A stretch of 64,000 nt of DNA from a virus. The notes under the pieces are model-generated. The model did no database searches. It was not told where the DNA came from and worked only from the letters and a program-made list of their open reading frames with translations. Position 1 is the stretch's first letter. Each line of letters opens with the position of its first letter. Both the position numbers and the translations under genes were made by a program. Positions 59,260-64,000 of the stretch are shown piece after piece. The stretch covers positions 1-64,000 of IMG/VR virus record IMGVR_UViG_3300009181_000048; one strand, written 5' to 3'.

Positions 59260-61952
59260 TGAGTTTTTCTGGAATAATATTAGCTAAGGCGACAAGCAAA
59301 GATGGCGTAGATTCCATATTGAAAAATGGTTTTCAAACGCAAGAAAAGCATATATCTTCTACAAAAACTTTTGAAAAGCATGCGGAAACAGACACGGATC
59401 AAATGTATGGTGCTGGTTTATATTTTTCTATTGCTTATTCTATGGATCAGGTAAAAAATAATTGTGGAAAGTATGCCGATACGTGGGGTAGCGAGATCAT
59501 AATTGCCACCTTAAACGGTAAGTATAAAATACTTAATACAGCTTTCTCAATGCCGGAAAGCCATCCTATATGGAGTGCATCAACCGCTGGCAGAGCAGGC
59601 ATTTATAACCAGCTAGTAAATCTTGGTATTATAAGCTTGTTTCCCGATTATAAAGATGGCGATACACACTTTCCTTCTGAATACGGATACAAAATTTCTC
59701 ATAGCATTGATGCGTGGGTTCACGAGCACAATCAAATCGCACATATTGTTGTTTATAACCCTAAAATATTAAAATATGTTACATCTTTTGAGTGCAAAAA
59801 AGAAGAAAAACAATTCAAAGTTCTACAACCATCAGAGAAAAAAGAGCAGCCAAAAATAGATCTTTTGCAACAAGCTGCACAGCGAAGAAAAGAAAAAGAA
59901 GCATTAAGTTTAAAAGTTCCAAAGGCTTCAAATGATCTTAATCTAGAAAATAATTTTAAAGCTTGGTTGGAATCAATTGAAGATTACGAGCCATTTAGAA
60001 GCAAGATAGATAAAATAGGAGCTAATAGAACATTTCCTTTTGAAAAATGGTTTTCCAACTCAGAAAACGGAAGAATTTATATTCCCTTATCGGAGGTACA
60101 GGAAGAAGATATAAAGTCTACAAAATATTTACGTGATTATCTTGAATCTCGTGGATATCAAATCATAGATTTAAAAAAAGGATATGCAAAGCAGGATAAT
60201 AAACAAAATATTTTTAAAATAGGCAAACTTCTAGACACTTTATTATACAAAGACCTAAAGCTATTAGATATAGAATTACAAGATAATAAAATTTCTTTGT
60301 TGAAATACAATAAAGAAAAATTAAATATGAATCAAAATCATACGTCTATGAAAACTAAATTTGAGAATCTTAACTCTAGGGTTAGCGGCGTATTGTATGT
60401 TGTAATAAGCAGCAATATTCATGATTTAGCATCTATGAGCACAGGAAGAGGATGGAGTAGCTGCATGAATCTTGATGGCGGCGAGAAGAAAGACGATGTT
60501 TATTGTGAAGTAGAGAGAGGCGGATTTGTTGCGTATGTAATAAAAGATAACGACAGAGAAATACAGCAGCCAATAGCAAGATTACATATACGTAGGTTTG
60601 ACAGTAAAAAAGGACTTTCCATAGCCGTACCAGAAGAAACAATATATGGAAAAGAAATAAATGGTTTTATAGAAAAAGTAAAAGACTGGATACAGTCTAA
60701 ACAAGGAAGTAAGGCAGGTCGATATCGAAAAGTAGGTGGCAATTATTCAGATACATTTAGTTCTTCTAACAATATATTAATCTCTCCAAAAGAAGGCAAC
60801 AAAATAAGGCAATGGCTAACGAAATGGCTTGATATTAAGCAAGAAGATAAGAGCAAGTACGCAGATTATTTTAGTAAGTCATTGATTTCTCTTTTTAATT
60901 CTAGTGAAAAATATCCAGATAAATTTTTAAACAGACTAAAAGAATATATATTTAATTCTAATATATGGTATAAACCTACTAAAGGATTTGCACAAACCAC
61001 AGATCAGTTCATGAGTAAATTTGCAATAAGGTTTCCAGACTTAATAAGCAAAGAAGATTTTTTTAAAGCTTATGCAAAAAATATAAACAGCGAAGGCGGT
61101 ATTGGCAAGCAGCTACTGGAAAAATTCCCCCAGTATATTGACGAAAAGATATTATCAATAACATCAAATAGAAATAAGTCAGCAGTTATACAATCAGCTC
61201 CTCATCTAAGTCCTGTTCATAAAGAGATCATAGAGGACGAATTAGACAACAAATTAACTATTAGTAATCCAGATTTCACTCCCAGCAATAAAAATGGCAT
61301 ATATCAAGTAAGAAATTACATACATAATGAAATAGAAAAATTATCAATTTGGAAGCCTATACCAGAAAGAATTGCATCAAAGGCAATTAAGTTTGCAGAA
61401 GATATAATGCGTAAAGACTTCGATGAAGAAAAAGAAGGATCTAAAGATGATAAAGACCTAATTACAGACTTTAAAAGATTGAAAATTTCTCCTTCTGATT
61501 TTGAAGAAATGAAGGAATCTGTTATAGAATCTCTTCTACACGTTTTCACACAAACAAAAACGGATGTGCCAGTTGTACAAAAGTTCTATAAATCTTTGCT
61601 GCCAAATTGGGAGAAATATGGAGGAATAGGAATTATAGGATATGCCATCTCTTCTCTTCGAGAAAATGGTCGACAATTTTTGCCATTTATAAAACAAAAG
61701 AAGCAAGACTTCATACGAGAAAACAGCATTGGCACTCCGGAGTCAGAACTTCATCAAGGCTACAAGGGTTTGACACCACTAACGAACTCTGAGTACGCTA
61801 GGATTGCCAAAGACAAGGATGAGGTAGTTGAATCTTTTAACTATGTCATTGATACATTAGAAACTGGAAGTCCCTCTAAAAAATATTCCATGAAATTTGG
61901 GGTTAATTATGACAACTATATGCACAGGCAAAAAAGAAGGACAACAAATTAA
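59259..61952 (+). CDS. PARP/ADP-ribosyltransferase-like multidomain protein
   Basis: 897 aa. Residues 1-180 resemble a PARP-type ADP-ribosyltransferase: VDSILKNGFQ (helix after the first strand), MYGAGLYFSIAYSMDQV (G-x-G-[IL]-Y-F plus Ser), EIIIATLNGKYKIL and HIVVYNPKILKYV near the usual catalytic-Glu strand. The canonical first His and catalytic Glu are not clear, so activity is uncertain. At about 228-240 NNFKAWLESIED repeats the shared targeting motif internally. The next part holds SSNIHDLASMSTGRGWSSCM with ARLHIRRF, a phage-associated domain of unknown function, and then a long helical region. T4 packs its ADP-ribosyltransferase Alt in the head; a parallel is inferred. Confidence 0.5.
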   Translation: MSFSGIILAKATSKDGVDSILKNGFQTQEKHISSTKTFEKHAETDTDQMYGAGLYFSIAYSMDQVKNNCGKYADTWGSEIIIATLNGKYKILNTAFSMPESHPIWSASTAGRAGIYNQLVNLGIISLFPDYKDGDTHFPSEYGYKISHSIDAWVHEHNQIAHIVVYNPKILKYVTSFECKKEEKQFKVLQPSEKKEQPKIDLLQQAAQRRKEKEALSLKVPKASNDLNLENNFKAWLESIEDYEPFRSKIDKIGANRTFPFEKWFSNSENGRIYIPLSEVQEEDIKSTKYLRDYLESRGYQIIDLKKGYAKQDNKQNIFKIGKLLDTLLYKDLKLLDIELQDNKISLLKYNKEKLNMNQNHTSMKTKFENLNSRVSGVLYVVISSNIHDLASMSTGRGWSSCMNLDGGEKKDDVYCEVERGGFVAYVIKDNDREIQQPIARLHIRRFDSKKGLSIAVPEETIYGKEINGFIEKVKDWIQSKQGSKAGRYRKVGGNYSDTFSSSNNILISPKEGNKIRQWLTKWLDIKQEDKSKYADYFSKSLISLFNSSEKYPDKFLNRLKEYIFNSNIWYKPTKGFAQTTDQFMSKFAIRFPDLISKEDFFKAYAKNINSEGGIGKQLLEKFPQYIDEKILSITSNRNKSAVIQSAPHLSPVHKEIIEDELDNKLTISNPDFTPSNKNGIYQVRNYIHNEIEKLSIWKPIPERIASKAIKFAEDIMRKDFDEEKEGSKDDKDLITDFKRLKISPSDFEEMKESVIESLLHVFTQTKTDVPVVQKFYKSLLPNWEKYGGIGIIGYAISSLRENGRQFLPFIKQKKQDFIRENSIGTPESELHQGYKGLTPLTNSEYARIAKDKDEVVESFNYVIDTLETGSPSKKYSMKFGVNYDNYMHRQKRRTTN

Positions 61953-62529
61953 ATATATTTTTTTGTTTTTTCTTTTGATACCATTTTTTTTAATTTATTT
62001 TTTTATTTGTCTAACAATTCCTTTGATTAAATTTGGTAAAATTAAAAAAAATAAAGGAATAGTTTTTTTTGTTAGAAAAGACATCATACACGCAGACTAT
62101 GTCTTTCCAGTAAACTTATGGGAAGAATTGGAAACAGAAAAAAAATATGTTGCTATAGGTTGGGGCGAAAGATCAATGTTCTTAGAAACACAAAAGTGGT
62201 CTGAAGTAAAATTAAATAATTTGCTAAAAGCTTTTTTTGGAATTAACAAGACGGTTGTAAGGATTGAATTTTTAGATAATATACCAAAAAACAACAAAAA
62301 GTTTGAATGCAACTCAGAGCAATTTGAAACAATTAAAAAACATATATTACAGTCATTTGATTTAAATAAACTTATATTAAAGAAAAAATCAGATTATCAA
62401 ATAGGATCATATTATGAATCTGAACTTAATTATAACTTAATTTTAACTTGCAATAACTGGATTAATTTAGGTCTTAAAAAATGCAAATTATCGAATAGAT
62501 TTTGGTGCCCTTTAAGCTTTTGGATTTGA
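61909..62529 (+). CDS. DUF2459-like membrane-anchored protein
   Basis: 206 aa from the ATG at 61909, overlapping the previous gene. The N-terminal hydrophobic segment (YIFLFFLLIPFFLIYFFICL) is a membrane anchor. The rest matches the DUF2459/TIGR02117 family in order: KDIIHADYVFPVNLW, YVAIGWGERSMFLETQKW, KAFFGINKT, CNSEQFETIKKHILQSF, and the near-terminal LTCNNWINLGLKKCKL with WCPLSFWI. Its biochemical role is unknown, and it is found in bacterial envelopes. An in-frame ATT at 61948, 7 bases after AAGG and overlapping the upstream stop, would give a neat signal-anchor start and is an alternative. Confidence 0.7.
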   Translation: MTTICTGKKEGQQIKYIFLFFLLIPFFLIYFFICLTIPLIKFGKIKKNKGIVFFVRKDIIHADYVFPVNLWEELETEKKYVAIGWGERSMFLETQKWSEVKLNNLLKAFFGINKTVVRIEFLDNIPKNNKKFECNSEQFETIKKHILQSFDLNKLILKKKSDYQIGSYYESELNYNLILTCNNWINLGLKKCKLSNRFWCPLSFWI

Positions 62530-62533
62530 CAAA

Positions 62534-62567
62534 AGAAAAAAGCCCTTAATTTTTCAATTAAGGGCTT
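62534..62567 (-). terminator. Rho-independent terminator of decoration paralogue B
   Basis: A 12-bp stem, AAGCCCTTAATT with AATTAAGGGCTT (62540-62567), and on the minus strand a T run. It is almost identical to the terminator after paralogue A at 51.3 kb, including the flanking sequence between stop codon and stem. Confidence 0.88.
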
Positions 62568-62592
62568 AAAAATGTTTAATTTTTTTTAATTA

Positions 62593-63144
62593 TTATGCTA
62601 CGGCTGCACTGAACGGAGTAGCTTCGGTACCAGTCTGAGTCAAGTAAGCTTTTACAACGAACAATCCAGCGGCAATGTCGAGTATTTCTACGCTGTCGCC
62701 TTTGTATCCACCTTGTGTGCTACCATCCATTGTGAACGTATCGCTTGTAGACGAGGTTGCCCATCCATTGCCTGGTTCTCCGTCGCCATCATCACCGAAC
62801 GCCTGACCTTGAATTACGTCAGTAGCATTAGCGACCTGAATTTTATATGAATTCGATGTAACAGTAGTATCTACATAAAATTTATAACTATTGCCAGATC
62901 CAGATGCTTTTGGAAGCGTTGCAACAACGCCAGCAGCTCTTGTTAGCACTAGTGGTAAATTAGCGTGAGTTTCGGCTGTGATCGTCACAGTCGATGCACT
63001 TAGAACCACAGGTGCTGAAACTGCTAGCTTTTCTCTTGTTACTGCTTTTGCCGCTAAATTTGCGGTTACGATTTTATTACGAATAATTGGGTAAACAGAT
63101 TCTATAGATCCATTTCCTGTACCCATTGTTGTTTGTGTGCTCAT
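62593..63144 (-). CDS. Probable decoration/virion surface protein, paralogue B
   Basis: 183 aa. It matches the protein at 51331-52038 along its whole beta-rich part (PLVLTRAAGVVATLPKASGS, YKFYVDT, VEILDIAAGLFVVKAYLTQT, ending TPFSAAVA) and at its start (MSTQTT-x-GTG-x-GS), but has only one copy of the AVTREKLAV-type linker where A has three repeats. It has a strong AAAAAGGA ribosome binding site. The two copies and their shared terminators show a gene duplication; different lengths may give different reach on the virion. Confidence 0.65.
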   Translation of the reverse strand: MSTQTTMGTGNGSIESVYPIIRNKIVTANLAAKAVTREKLAVSAPVVLSASTVTITAETHANLPLVLTRAAGVVATLPKASGSGNSYKFYVDTTVTSNSYKIQVANATDVIQGQAFGDDGDGEPGNGWATSSTSDTFTMDGSTQGGYKGDSVEILDIAAGLFVVKAYLTQTGTEATPFSAAVA

Positions 63145-63299
63145 TTAAATTCCTTTTTAAAAAGTATGGGAACAAAATATTCCCTACATTGTATATATGC
63201 AAATTGAAATCATTTTTAAATTATCTATTTATTTTTTTCTTAAAATATGTTATATAGTGTTTTGCAATAACAGTTTACATCACAAAAGTAATAAATAAC

Positions 63300-63560
63300 A
63301 TGAATGGCAAAGGTTCCAAAAGAAGAAAAAAAATAGTTACTCAAGAAATTTGGGACGAAAATTGGACTAGGATTTTCAAAAAGGGAAAAAAAATGAGTCA
63401 AGGTATTAAAGTGTTAATAAATACAAAAGACGGAAACAACCATGATGTTTGTGATTATGGTTATATTGTCAGAAGAATGAACGCACAGCTATATGAAATT
63501 TGGTCAGAAACATATCAAGTTTCTATGCTTCTTTCGCCTGATGAGTTTACAGAAATTTAA
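63300..63560 (+). CDS. Small hypothetical protein (KGS...NWxRIF type)
   Basis: 86 aa. It begins MNGKGSKRRKKIVTQEIWDE followed by NWTRIF, a pattern I know from small phage proteins, then a second compact part from an internal Met (SQGIKVLINTKDG, DYGYIVRRMNAQLYEIW). The internal ATG could also be a start for a 54-residue product. A TATATAGTG element lies about 45 bases upstream. Function is unknown. Confidence 0.55.
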   Translation: MNGKGSKRRKKIVTQEIWDENWTRIFKKGKKMSQGIKVLINTKDGNNHDVCDYGYIVRRMNAQLYEIWSETYQVSMLLSPDEFTEI

Positions 63561-63589
63561 GCGGCAGAAAACCACAAGCGGTTAATTTT

Positions 63590-64000
63590 GTGAAACAAAT
63601 AATAAATTTAAAAAAAATTACTGAAATTAGTATGGCGTTAGCAGGCAGGAGTTTAACCAACAAAAGATGTAAACACTTTAGTTTTATTTTTAAAGGGAAA
63701 AGACTTTTATCAATAGGAATAAATAGTTCTAAAACTCATCCTGCTAATTTAAAATATAATTATAGAAACAAGCAGAATCATAATATTAGTGAGTTTGTTG
63801 GAACCCACTCGGAATTAAGTGCAGTGCTAAGATTAGGACTTGAAGACTGTTCTGGACTTACCATTGTGAACACACGTATAAATAGGAACAATAAGATAGA
63901 TTATAGTTGTCCGTGCAGTGGATGCATGGAAATGATAAAGCAATTAGGATTTAAAAAAATAATTTTTTCCAATAAAGATCAAGGATTTTCTTCTAAAAGA
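63590..64000 (+). CDS. Cytidine/deoxycytidylate deaminase-fold protein (C-terminus beyond window)
   Basis: Open from a GTG at 63590 to the window edge (137 codons); an ATG at 63632 is an alternative start. The zinc-deaminase signature is present as THSELSAVLRLG (His-Ser-Glu in place of His-Ala-Glu) and PCSGCMEMIKQLG (P-C-x-x-C), with the strand TIVNTRIN between them, so it should bind Zn and deaminate a cytosine- or related substrate, possibly dCMP for dTTP supply. The rest of the protein lies outside the window, so the exact subfamily cannot be fixed. Confidence 0.7.
   Translation, partial: MKQIINLKKITEISMALAGRSLTNKRCKHFSFIFKGKRLLSIGINSSKTHPANLKYNYRNKQNHNISEFVGTHSELSAVLRLGLEDCSGLTIVNTRINRNNKIDYSCPCSGCMEMIKQLGFKKIIFSNKDQGFSSKR

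Overview
The window is a fragment of a large, AT-rich, T4-like tailed-phage genome (myovirus type, probably a jumbo phage). It is open at both ends: a collagen-like fibre gene runs off the left edge and a cytidine-deaminase-fold gene runs off the right. The head block has T4 order on the plus strand: portal gp20 (35.8-38.3 kb, split by a mini-intein), a prohead core-like protein, the gp21 protease, the gp22 scaffold and gp23 major capsid protein. The T4-type large terminase lies at 25.8-27.7 kb and a probable neck protein at 17.4-18.2 kb. No ribosomal, tRNA or housekeeping operon is visible. Genes are tightly packed, switch strand often and frequently overlap at their ends.

Layout. 0-8.4 kb: collagen-like fibre, Dam-type methylase, UvrD-like helicase, intracellular-type subtilisin, UVR/zinc protein and a tandem-repeat structural protein. 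8.5-17.3 kb: COOH-NH2 amidoligase, archaeo-eukaryotic prim-pol, HldD-like heptose epimerase, poly-Glu/Asp EF-hand protein, exported LolA-like protein, RmlA-like nucleotidyltransferase and small proteins. 17.3-31.5 kb: neck protein, large internal protein, DnaG-type primase, RecB/Cas4-like nuclease, exported trypsin-like protease, terminase, ferritin-like and CYTH proteins. 31.6-35.7 kb: exported or host-interaction genes (HExxH metallopeptidase, C39-like peptidase, sulfotransferase-like). 35.7-46.4 kb: head genes followed by two homing-endonuclease-type genes. 46.4-58.5 kb: mostly minus-strand tail or fibre genes (delta-60 repeats, decoration protein, a 1689-aa sulfatase-modifying-factor/LamG mosaic) with a PaaK-like adenylating enzyme and an LpxH-like phosphoesterase. 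58.6-64 kb: PARP-like protein, DUF2459-like protein, a second decoration paralogue and a deaminase.

How the genes work together. The replication and repair genes (two primase types, helicase, RecB-like nuclease) serve genome copying. The heptose epimerase, RmlA-like and LpxH-like genes suggest a Gram-negative host whose envelope sugars are altered. The LolA-like protein and sulfatase-modifying-factor domains recall Planctomycetes, but that host link is only an inference from remembered sequence style.

The most interesting signal is a short N-terminal motif (aromatic-x-x-Trp/Phe/Tyr followed by Leu/Lys and an acidic residue) shared by about a dozen otherwise unrelated proteins and repeated inside the PARP-like protein. 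It resembles the T4 capsid-targeting sequence of internal proteins that gp21 cleaves. It may mark a set of proteins, including a helicase and a PARP-like enzyme, packed in the head and ejected with the DNA. Other notable signals are probable AUU start codons placed 6 bases after strong ribosome binding sites, a C-terminal tail shared by two exported proteases, a recurrent CTATATA promoter-like element that sometimes sits 4-5 bases before the start codon, and permuted half-domains in the giant fibre protein.
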